Of a stretch of 64,000 bases of DNA, positions 17,736 to 24,839 are shown piece by piece; the stretch's first letter is position 1, and each line of letters starts with the position of its first letter. The DNA comes from Candidatus Rokuibacteriota bacterium (GTDB lineage: Bacteria > Methylomirabilota > Methylomirabilia > Rokubacteriales > CSP1-6). Location of the stretch: contig QHSP01000036.1 in assembly GCA_003220495.1 (NCBI GenBank), forward strand, positions 60,737-124,736, given 5' to 3'. Below the pieces are notes generated by a model. It saw only the letters and a program-made list of their open reading frames with translations. It was not told where the DNA came from and did no database searches. The position numbers and the translations under genes are program-made.

Positions 17736-17978
17736 CCAGTCCGCGAGCTGGAGCAGTGCGTGCGGAACGTGATGATCCGCGGCGAGTACAGGCCGCCTCA
17801 CGCCGCACGCGTCTCGGGTCGGCAGCGGGTCGCCGAGGAGATGCTCGCCGGATCGCTGAACGCCGACGAGCTCCTGCGTCGCTATTGCACGCTGGTCTAC
17901 GCCGAGACCGGCAGCTATCAGGAAACGGCGCGTCGCCTGGACCTCGACCGGCGCACCGTGAAGGACAAAGTGGATCCA
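17736..17978 (+). pseudogene. C-terminal remnant of a sigma-54-dependent (NtrC-type) regulator
   Basis: The frame begins in mid-gene with VRELEQCVRNVMIRG, the end of the AAA+ domain after the GNVREL motif. It continues into a Fis-type helix-turn-helix: ADELLRRYCTLVYAETGS then ETARRLDLDRRTVKDKVD. The receiver and ATPase domains are absent and the frame has no start of its own. The frame runs to 18053 but resemblance ends near 17978. This is the tail of a gene lost by deletion or rearrangement. Confidence 0.65.
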
Positions 17979-18141
17979 GAGCCAGAAATCTCCTTGACAG
18001 GTGGTTGTGCGCGCTGTACCAGAGGGCGGCGGATGGCGAGCGCCGCCCGCTGAGGTGAGGTGGCACCTACCGAGAAGCGAGCGTCCCGCCCCGTTGCTAG
18101 CGCAGTGCACTGCGGTTGACTCGACGCGGAGGTGGAAACCC

Positions 18142-19713
18142 ATGTGCAAACTGTGCGATGAAGGAAATCTGCAGAACCACTCCAGCTCACGCCGCGATTT
18201 CTTGAAGGCCACGGCCGCCACCGGCGTCGCCGCTGCCAGCATCGATCTGTTCACGCCGCACCCGGCCACCGCGCACGACTCGGACGTACCGGAGGACACC
18301 GGCCGGCGCGAGCGGCGCTACATCATTCGCGGCGGGTCCGTGATGTCGATGGATCCGAGCGTGCCCGACTTCCCTCAGGCGGACGTGCTGGTCGAGGGCA
18401 AGAAGATCGTCGACGTCGGACCGAATCTGCACGCGGGCGACGCTTCGGTGATCGACGCCCGCGGCCGCATCGTCATGCCCGGCTTCATCGACACCCACCA
18501 CCACCAGTTCGAGACGGCGCTACGAAGCTTTCTCGCCAACGGGCTCCTGCTGCCCGGCACGCCGGGCGGGGACATCAACTACTACCAGTACATTCTCCTC
18601 ACGTTCGCTCCCGTGTACCGGCCGCAGGACGTGTACATCAACGAGCTATTCGGCTCGCTGAGCCAGCTCGACGACGGCGTCACGACCGTGCACGACATCT
18701 CGCAGATCCATCACTCGCCCGAGCACTCGGACGCCGCGATCCGCGGCATCATGGATTCGGGCCGGCGCGCCGCCTTCGGCTATTTCGAGGGCGCGGGCCT
18801 CACTCACGGCCCCAAGTACGCATATCCCGACGACGCATTCCGCATCAAGCAGAAGTGGTTCTCCTCGAACGATCAGCTCGTGACCATGATCATGGGCGGC
18901 GAGATCTACCTTCCCGGCTACGAGAGGGCCTGGAAGATCGGACGCCAGCTCGGACTTCAAGTGGCGGCGCACATCCTCTCCCCGTTCGGCATGCGCCCGA
19001 CCTTCGACTTGCTCGCCCAGGGCCACGGCGGAGACACTGGCACCCTGGGAATCGGATCCGACAACCTGTTCGTCCACATGACCGGGATGTCCGATCCGGC
19101 CTGGCAGAAGGTCAGGGACGTCGGCGCCGCCGTGTCGCTCGCCGTCCCGATCGAGATGAACATGCGGCACGGCACGCCGCCCCTCCTCAAGCTGCAAAGC
19201 CTGCACATGGAGCCGTCGCTGAGCTCGGACGTGGAAGTCACGATGACGGCGGACTTCTTCACCCAGATGCGCGCCACGATGAATAGCCAGCGCTCGCTCG
19301 TGAACCAGATGATCCTCGACTCGGATCCCGATAACCCCTGGCCACCCCAGCCGCCCGGCGTGCCGAACCCGCTCACGACTCGCGAGGTGCTCCGCTACGC
19401 CACCCTGAACGGGGCGAAGGACCTCCGGCTCGACCACAAGACCGGCTCGCTCAAGCCGGGCAAGGAAGCCGACATCATCATCCTCGACGCCACCGCGCTC
19501 AACGTGGCGCCGCTCAACCAGGTGCCGGGGGCGGTCGTCTCGCTGATGGACCGCACGAACGTCGAGACCGTGATCGTTGCGGGCAAGATCCGTAAGTGGC
19601 AAGGGCGGTTGCTCGATGTCGATCTGCACCATCTGCGCCGGCAGCTCGAGGCCTCACGCGACTTCATCTTCGATGCGGCGGGCATCAAGCAGGACCTGTT
19701 CCGCAGCAATTAG
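18142..19713 (+). CDS. Tat-exported amidohydrolase (AtzA/cytosine deaminase-like)
   Basis: 523 residues, ATG 18142 with GGAGGTGG upstream. The N-terminus holds a CKLC pair and a twin-arginine signal, SSRRDFLKATAATG, so it is folded in the cytoplasm with its metal and exported. The metal-dependent hydrolase fold starts with IIRGGSVMSMDP and the HxH motif in PGFIDTHHHQFE; later AHILSPFG and FVHMTGMSD supply the further metal and catalytic positions. SLKPGKEADIIILD closes the barrel. Length suits the ATZ/TRZ-like group. The substrate is unknown. A strong palindrome lies just after the stop. Confidence 0.85.
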   Translation: MCKLCDEGNLQNHSSSRRDFLKATAATGVAAASIDLFTPHPATAHDSDVPEDTGRRERRYIIRGGSVMSMDPSVPDFPQADVLVEGKKIVDVGPNLHAGDASVIDARGRIVMPGFIDTHHHQFETALRSFLANGLLLPGTPGGDINYYQYILLTFAPVYRPQDVYINELFGSLSQLDDGVTTVHDISQIHHSPEHSDAAIRGIMDSGRRAAFGYFEGAGLTHGPKYAYPDDAFRIKQKWFSSNDQLVTMIMGGEIYLPGYERAWKIGRQLGLQVAAHILSPFGMRPTFDLLAQGHGGDTGTLGIGSDNLFVHMTGMSDPAWQKVRDVGAAVSLAVPIEMNMRHGTPPLLKLQSLHMEPSLSSDVEVTMTADFFTQMRATMNSQRSLVNQMILDSDPDNPWPPQPPGVPNPLTTREVLRYATLNGAKDLRLDHKTGSLKPGKEADIIILDATALNVAPLNQVPGAVVSLMDRTNVETVIVAGKIRKWQGRLLDVDLHHLRRQLEASRDFIFDAAGIKQDLFRSN

Positions 19714-19733
19714 GCGAATCGTCGTCGGTCGGA

Positions 19734-19759
19734 CGCGGGGCGGCTCGAGCCGCCCCGCG
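19734..19759 (+). terminator. 26-bp perfect palindrome after the amidohydrolase gene
   Basis: The half-site CGCGGGGCGGCTC is followed directly by its exact reverse complement. In RNA it forms a stem of about ten G-C rich pairs with loop CUCGAG, 20 bp after the stop. It has no T tract, but position suggests a terminator. Confidence 0.6.
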
Positions 19760-19873
19760 CGGATCGCTCAGTTGGACTTGCTCGCCGGTCTGACCCGGCC
19801 TCCGCTGGTCTCGTAGTCCCGAACGGCTTTCTTCAAGGGAATCAACGACTTGGCCGAGAGGTCCCTTCCTCTC

Positions 19874-20218
19874 CTAGAGCGGCACCGCGCTGTAGTCGGC
19901 GTGGCGAAGCTGGCGCTTGCGGAGTCGCGTGATGCGAAGGCGGGCGCCGCAGTGCGGATCCGGGCTCGCGATCTCCGTGTCGGTCGTCATCCAGTCGTTC
20001 GGATGCGTCGGGCGTTGCTTCGCCGGGATGAACGGCAGTACCGCGAGCATCGCGTAGAGCGAGAACGACGGTTCGCGCCCGGGCGGAAAGACGATGCGAC
20101 CGCCGATCACGTCGAACGTGTCGCCGGGCTTGGCGTGCATGACGAACGGCTTCCCCGTCTCGATCACCTCCACGCGCAGGTCGTAGAGCTCGAATTCGTC
20201 GTTGGCCGTCTGGCTCAT
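19874..20218 (-). CDS. TIGR04076-like small protein
   Basis: 114 residues from ATG 20218, which overlaps the stop of the aldo/keto reductase gene by four bases. The pattern ELYDLRVEVIETGKPF, then KPGDTFDVIGGRIVFPPG, then a FSLYAMLAVLPFIPAKQR helix and GARLRITRLR end matches TIGR04076-type proteins, whose function is not known. The family's usual cysteine cluster near the middle is not obvious; one Cys lies in DPHCGARLR. It is coupled to the reductase and so probably works on the same substrate. Assignment is by pattern only. Confidence 0.6.
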   Translation of the reverse strand: MSQTANDEFELYDLRVEVIETGKPFVMHAKPGDTFDVIGGRIVFPPGREPSFSLYAMLAVLPFIPAKQRPTHPNDWMTTDTEIASPDPHCGARLRITRLRKRQLRHADYSAVPL

Positions 20219-21306
20219 CGGCCCTCCCTTTCGGCAGCCGGCGGCGCATCGGCGTAGGGGCCGTGGGTCGGCGCGCCGCCGGTGTTCTGGTTCTTCCACA
20301 TGATCACGCTGTGCGGGCCTCCCTCGACCCGTTCCAGCTCGTAACAGTCGCCGCGCGGTCCCGGCGCCTGCGCGACGAGGCGCGCGATCGCGTCCCGATC
20401 GCCGTCGTCGAGTGTCACGGGCCGCACGAGGTCGTCGAGATGCCCGGCGTCACGCGCGCCGACGAGTGCGGCCGCGACCCCGGGTTTGTCGAGCACGTAC
20501 CGGATCGCGACACTCGCGATGCCGACGCGATGACGCCCGGCGATCGCATCGAGCACGGACAGGAGCTCCTGGAATCGCCGCCAGCCGCCGAAGTCCTCGA
20601 TGATCAGCCGGTACTTGACGAGCGAGCGGTTGGCAAACGGCGGCTCGGGCTCGGGCGCCGCGAGCCAGCGCTCTGCGATGAAGCCGCCCGCCAGCGTCCC
20701 GTAGCAGAGCAGCCTGATGCCGTGCGCGGCGCAGAACGCGGCCAGGCCGTTCTCGGGCCGGTGATCGAGCACCGAGTACTGGAGCTGGTTCGTCGCGACA
20801 GGCACGCCACTCGCGACGATCTCCGAGAGCCGCGCGATGTCGAAATTGGTCGTGCCGATGAGCTCCACCTTGCCCGCCGATCTCAGGTCGTCGAGCCAGT
20901 GCATCGCCTCCACGTAGCCCGGCACCTCGTAGTCCCACCAGTGGAACTGCACCAGGTCCAGACGCTCCTGGCCCAGCCGCGCGAGCGACGTCTCCACGAT
21001 TCGCTCGACGTCACGGCGCTGCAGACGCGGCAGCGATTCGAGGTCCGGAACGAGCTTGGTCGACACGCGCAGCCGGCGCGCATGGTCGGGATGGCGACGG
21101 CGGAACTCGCCGATCAGCTGCTCCACGCCGACGTAGTGGTCCGCGCAATCGAAGAGCGTGATCCCCGCCTCGACGAAGCGGCGCATGTCGTCGATCGCCG
21201 CCTCGCGCGCGTACGGCGCGCCGTGGCGCGCCGCGAGCTGCCAGTTGCCCCTGGCGATTCGCGAGACGGCGAAGCCCGGCGCGAGCGTCACGACATCGGG
21301 GACCAT
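20215..21306 (-). CDS. aldo/keto reductase
   Basis: 363 residues from ATG 21306. The AKR tetrad is Asp53 and Tyr58 in FDCADHY, Lys84 in VSTKLVP and His122 in QFHWWDY. The NADPH-binding end of the barrel is seen in the VAIRYVLDKPGVAAALVGARD region. A C-terminal extension from about 320 (GPRGDCYELE) is also present in the divergent AKR, so the two are sisters. It should reduce a carbonyl or imine with NADPH. It is translated together with the TIGR04076-like gene and lies only 32 bp from the divergent AKR-RidA gene. Confidence 0.87.
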   Translation of the reverse strand: MVPDVVTLAPGFAVSRIARGNWQLAARHGAPYAREAAIDDMRRFVEAGITLFDCADHYVGVEQLIGEFRRRHPDHARRLRVSTKLVPDLESLPRLQRRDVERIVETSLARLGQERLDLVQFHWWDYEVPGYVEAMHWLDDLRSAGKVELIGTTNFDIARLSEIVASGVPVATNQLQYSVLDHRPENGLAAFCAAHGIRLLCYGTLAGGFIAERWLAAPEPEPPFANRSLVKYRLIIEDFGGWRRFQELLSVLDAIAGRHRVGIASVAIRYVLDKPGVAAALVGARDAGHLDDLVRPVTLDDGDRDAIARLVAQAPGPRGDCYELERVEGGPHSVIMWKNQNTGGAPTHGPYADAPPAAEREGR

Positions 21307-21319
21307 GTCCGTCGCTCGA

Positions 21320-21328
21320 TGGTACTCT
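21320..21328 (+). promoter_or_regulatory. extended -10 box of the AKR-RidA gene
   Basis: TGGTACTCT fits the TGnTAnnnT pattern and ends ten bases before ATG 21339. No ribosome site fits between, so the transcript leader would be only a few bases. Confidence 0.4.
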
Positions 21329-21338
21329 TTCCCGCACC

Positions 21339-22808
21339 ATGGCCGATCGACCACTTCGCCCGGCGCGCGTCGAGCTCGCGCCCGGGCTCGAGATGCCGCG
21401 GGTGCTCACCGGCCTGTGGCAGGTCGCCGACATGGAGCGCGACGGCAGGCCGCTCGATCCGGACTCCGCCGGCAAGGCACTCGGCGAGTATGCCGACGCG
21501 GGGTTCGACGCGTTCGACATGGCGGACCACTACGGCAGCGCCGAGATCCTCGTGGGCCGCTATCTCGCGAAGGCCGGCCCCGGACACGCGAGGGCGCTCA
21601 CCAAGTGGTGCCCGCTCCCCGGACCGATGACGCCGGAGGTCGTTCGTGACGGCGTCCGACAACGTCTCGAGCGGCTTGGCCTCCCGCGCATCGACCTGTT
21701 GCAGTTTCACTGGTGGCAATACCGGCACCCCGGGTACCTCGACGCGATGCTCGAGCTCGATCGGCTGCGCCGCGAAGGCCGCATCGGTCACCTCGGCGTG
21801 ACCAACTTCGACGCCGATCATCTCCGCCTGCTCGTCAAGCACGGCATCCCCATCGTCTCGAACCAGGTGTCGTTCTCGCTACTCGATCGCCGGCCTGCCG
21901 GACGCATGACTGACGTCTGCCGTGAGACCGGCGTGAAGCTCCTAGCCTACGGCGTGCTCGCCGGCGGCTTCCTCAGCGATCGATGGGTCGGTCGGCCCGC
22001 GCCGACGGACATTCCCGACTGGAGCAAGTCCAAGTACAAGCGCTTCATCGACACGGTCGGCGGCTGGGACGTCGTGCAACGGGTCCTGACGGCGACGAAG
22101 ACCATTGCGGTCAAACGCGATGTCTCGGTCGCCAACGTCGCCGCGCGCTGGGTACTCGAGCAGGAAGCGGTCGGCGCGGTGATCATCGGCGCGCGGCTCG
22201 GCGAGCGCGAGCATCGCGGCGACAACCTCGCGCTGTTCGGGTTTGCGCTGGACGATGCCGACAGGGCGCGTCTTGCCGAGGCGCAATCGCTGCTGCGCGA
22301 GATCCCCGGCGATTGCGGTGACGAATACAGGAAGCCGCCGTTCCTCACCGCCTCCGGAGATCTGAGCCACCATCTGGCGGGGCTCCCTCGGGTCTTTCAG
22401 GCCATAGCGGGCAACGCCCGCCCCGAGCGCGCGGCCGTCGACTCCGGCAGCCGCTGGGAGCCGATCGCCGGCTATGCGCGCGCGGTGCGGGCCGGTAGTC
22501 GCATTCTCGTCAGTGGCACGACCGCCACGCACGGCGAGAGCACCGTGGTATGTCCGGGCGACGCCGAAGGACAGGCCGTCTATATCCTCGACAAGATCGG
22601 CGCCGCCATCGAGGCGCTCGGCGGCGAGCTCGACGACGTGGTCCGCACGCGGATCTACGTCCGAGATGCTGCGCATGCGGAGGGGGTGGCGCGCGTCCAC
22701 GGCCGCTATTTCGGCGCGGTGCGCCCCGTCAACACGCTCGTGGCAATCGCCGGGCTCGTCGGCGACTACGAAGTCGAGATCGAGGCCGAGGCCGACCTCT
22801 CGCGATGA
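21339..22808 (+). CDS. aldo/keto reductase fused to a C-terminal RidA (YjgF/UK114) domain
   Basis: 489 residues. Residues 1-340 are an aldo/keto reductase with tetrad Asp60, Tyr65 (FDMADHY), Lys89 (LTKWCP) and His124 (QFHWWQY). Residues about 365-489 are a RidA domain: SRWEPIAGYARAVRAGSRILVSG, then ALGGELDDVVRTRIYV and a VEIEAEA end. In RidA imine deaminases an Arg contacts the substrate carboxylate in 'PARS'; here the place reads PVNT (Asn465). The domain may bind but not deaminate. The gene's stop overlaps the start of a second RidA gene. The fusion suggests channelling of an enamine, imine or carbonyl intermediate. Confidence 0.85.
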   Translation: MADRPLRPARVELAPGLEMPRVLTGLWQVADMERDGRPLDPDSAGKALGEYADAGFDAFDMADHYGSAEILVGRYLAKAGPGHARALTKWCPLPGPMTPEVVRDGVRQRLERLGLPRIDLLQFHWWQYRHPGYLDAMLELDRLRREGRIGHLGVTNFDADHLRLLVKHGIPIVSNQVSFSLLDRRPAGRMTDVCRETGVKLLAYGVLAGGFLSDRWVGRPAPTDIPDWSKSKYKRFIDTVGGWDVVQRVLTATKTIAVKRDVSVANVAARWVLEQEAVGAVIIGARLGEREHRGDNLALFGFALDDADRARLAEAQSLLREIPGDCGDEYRKPPFLTASGDLSHHLAGLPRVFQAIAGNARPERAAVDSGSRWEPIAGYARAVRAGSRILVSGTTATHGESTVVCPGDAEGQAVYILDKIGAAIEALGGELDDVVRTRIYVRDAAHAEGVARVHGRYFGAVRPVNTLVAIAGLVGDYEVEIEAEADLSR

Positions 22809-23239
22809 GCCCGCGAAGATTCGTGTCGAGCGGATCCCCCTGGGAGGCGCTCGCCGGCTACTCCCGGGCCGTGGTCGATGGCCGCTGGGTCTTCGTCTCC
22901 GGTACGGTGGGATACGACCTGCGCACGAACAGGTGGCCGCCGAAGGCCGAGGCGCAAGCCGAGGTGGCGCTCGACATCATCGAGCGCGCGCTGCGCGAGG
23001 CCGGCGCCGCGCTCCTCGACGTGGTGCGGGTGCGGGTCTACGTGCCGGATCGAGCCGACGTGACCGCGGTGTCCGGGGTGATCAAGCAACGACTCGGCGC
23101 CGCGCGCGCCGCCAACACGACGATCTGCGCGCCGCTGGCGGTCGAGCACGCCAAGGTCGAGATCGAGGTGACGGCACTCAAGCCCCGGGCGCGCCGGTCC
23201 GCGCCGCGCCGTAATCGCGCGCGGCGCCGTCCACGCTGA
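22805..23239 (+). CDS. RidA family protein
   Basis: 144 residues, ATG 22805 inside ATGA with the AKR-RidA stop. The fold pattern is clear: SPWEALAGYSRAVVDGRWVFVSGTVG, then AGAALLDVVRVRVYV and the closing VEIEVTAL. As in the fused domain, the Arg of imine-deaminating RidA is replaced by Asn104 (AANTT). The last 25 residues are very basic and overlap, on the opposite strand, the end of hyuB by 62 bp. RidA proteins are trimers; this one could pair with the fused domain. Confidence 0.82.
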   Translation: MSPRRFVSSGSPWEALAGYSRAVVDGRWVFVSGTVGYDLRTNRWPPKAEAQAEVALDIIERALREAGAALLDVVRVRVYVPDRADVTAVSGVIKQRLGAARAANTTICAPLAVEHAKVEIEVTALKPRARRSAPRRNRARRRPR

Positions 23240-24839
23240 CCAATCCCGCGGCGAGGTCGGCGTCGATGCGAGCGCGAGTGCGGCGCGCGGGATCGCCCAC
23301 GCCGCCGCCGCCCGGCAGCTCGAGCACGATGCGGTCTCCGGAGGGAACCGTGTGCACCGCCTTGGTGGCCAGCACGGCTCCGGAGCCGAGGCGCGCGGCG
23401 CCGTGGCGTCCCGGCCGCCCGCCGGAGCGACCGGCCGCGGGATTGCGCAGCCGGTCGAAAGTGCCCGCCCCCACGGTGAACGGCGCCGGATCGCTGTTGC
23501 CGATCTCGATGCGCTGCCCGAGCCCGCCGCGGAACTCGCCGGCGCCGCCGGAATCGGGCAGGTATTCCTTGACCCAGAACACGAGCGGCGACTCGTTCTC
23601 CGTGATCTCCACGGGCACGACGCCGACGCCGCTCGGAAACGCCGTGGTGTTGAGGCCGTCCTTGCCCGGCCGCGCGCCCGTGCCTCCAAGCCCGACGTTG
23701 AGCACGTTGAACGGCTTGCCCTGCGCGCGCTGGCCCGCCATCGGCAGCACCCAGATCGAGCCGGCGCTCTCGGCCGGCACCCGTCCGTCGAGCGCCTGCG
23801 CGAGGGCGCCGAACATCAGATCCGGCAGCATCTGACCGATCACGTGCCGCGCGGTGACCGGCGCGGGCCTGAGCGGCGCGACGCACGTGCCGTCCTCGAC
23901 GAGCACGCGAAAGGGCTCCAGCGAGCCCGCGTTGTTCGGGATCGCCGGGGCGATGATGCACTTGAGCCCGAAGACCGAGTAGGCCTCGGTGTAGCAGCGC
24001 GGCGAGTTGATGCCGCGGGCCGAGAGCGGCGAGCTCCCCGCGAAATCGACGGTGATCTCGCCGTCGCCGATGTCGAGGCGCGCGCGAAGCTCGATCGGCG
24101 ACTCGTAGCCGTCGAGCGTCATCGCGGTCCGGTAGCTGCCGCGCGGCACGCGTCGGATCGCCTCACGGGTCGCCTCGCGCGACGTGTCGAGGATGTGCCG
24201 CGCCAGCTCGTCGATCGAATCGAGATCGAACTCGCGCATCATGTCGGCCAGGCGCGCCGCGCCCACGTCGTTGCAGGCGATCAGCGACAGCAGATCGCCG
24301 CGCGCCTCGATCGGATTGCGCGAGTTCGCCATGATGATGGCGAACACCTTCTCGTCGATCGCGCCCTGCTCGCGCAGGCGGAGGTGCGGCACGCAGATCC
24401 CTTCCTCGTAGACCGAGCGCGCCTCGGCCGAGAAGCCGACTCCTCCGACATCGGGCGTGTGACAGGTGGAGGCGAAAAGACCGACCGGCCGCTCGTCGCG
24501 GAACACCGGGGTCACCATGACGAAATCGAACAGGTGCCCGGTGCCGAACCACGGGTCGTTGGTCACGAAGACGTCGCCGGGGCGCATGGTGGTGATCGGG
24601 TAGCGATCGAGGAAGTGGCGCACCGCGGCCGCCATCGTGTTGACGTGGCCCGGCGTGCCCGTCACCGCCTGCGCGAGCATGCGGCCGCCGGTGTCGTACA
24701 CGCCGGCCGAAAGGTCGCCGGCCTCGCGCGTGATGGCGCCGAACGCGGTGTGCAGCAACGCCTGTGCCTGCTCCTCGACCACGGCGATCAGCCGATTCCA
24801 CATCACCTGCATGTGAATACGCTTGAGCGCGTCATTCAT
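23178..24839 (-). CDS. hyuB: hydantoinase B / oxoprolinase family protein
   Basis: 553 residues. The family start is plain: a helix with VMWNRLIAVVEEQAQALL, then SAGVYDTGGRMLAQAVTGTPGHVN and PGDVFVTNDPWFGTGHLFD. Glycine-rich SGGAGEFRGGLGQR and ELPGGGGVGDP strands close the protein, as in HyuB, the partner of HyuA in ATP-dependent opening of hydantoins, 5-oxoproline and related cyclic amides. Its start overlaps the hyuA stop by eight bases. It is the last gene of the leftward liv-kynU-hyuAB operon. Confidence 0.92.
   Translation of the reverse strand: MNDALKRIHMQVMWNRLIAVVEEQAQALLHTAFGAITREAGDLSAGVYDTGGRMLAQAVTGTPGHVNTMAAAVRHFLDRYPITTMRPGDVFVTNDPWFGTGHLFDFVMVTPVFRDERPVGLFASTCHTPDVGGVGFSAEARSVYEEGICVPHLRLREQGAIDEKVFAIIMANSRNPIEARGDLLSLIACNDVGAARLADMMREFDLDSIDELARHILDTSREATREAIRRVPRGSYRTAMTLDGYESPIELRARLDIGDGEITVDFAGSSPLSARGINSPRCYTEAYSVFGLKCIIAPAIPNNAGSLEPFRVLVEDGTCVAPLRPAPVTARHVIGQMLPDLMFGALAQALDGRVPAESAGSIWVLPMAGQRAQGKPFNVLNVGLGGTGARPGKDGLNTTAFPSGVGVVPVEITENESPLVFWVKEYLPDSGGAGEFRGGLGQRIEIGNSDPAPFTVGAGTFDRLRNPAAGRSGGRPGRHGAARLGSGAVLATKAVHTVPSGDRIVLELPGGGGVGDPARRTRARIDADLAAGLVSVDGAARDYGAARTGAPGA

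Noticed and set aside
17419..18066. N-terminal extension of the GH31 frame by over 200 codons
   Set aside because: No domain, no ribosome site, and it overlaps the remnants of two other genes.
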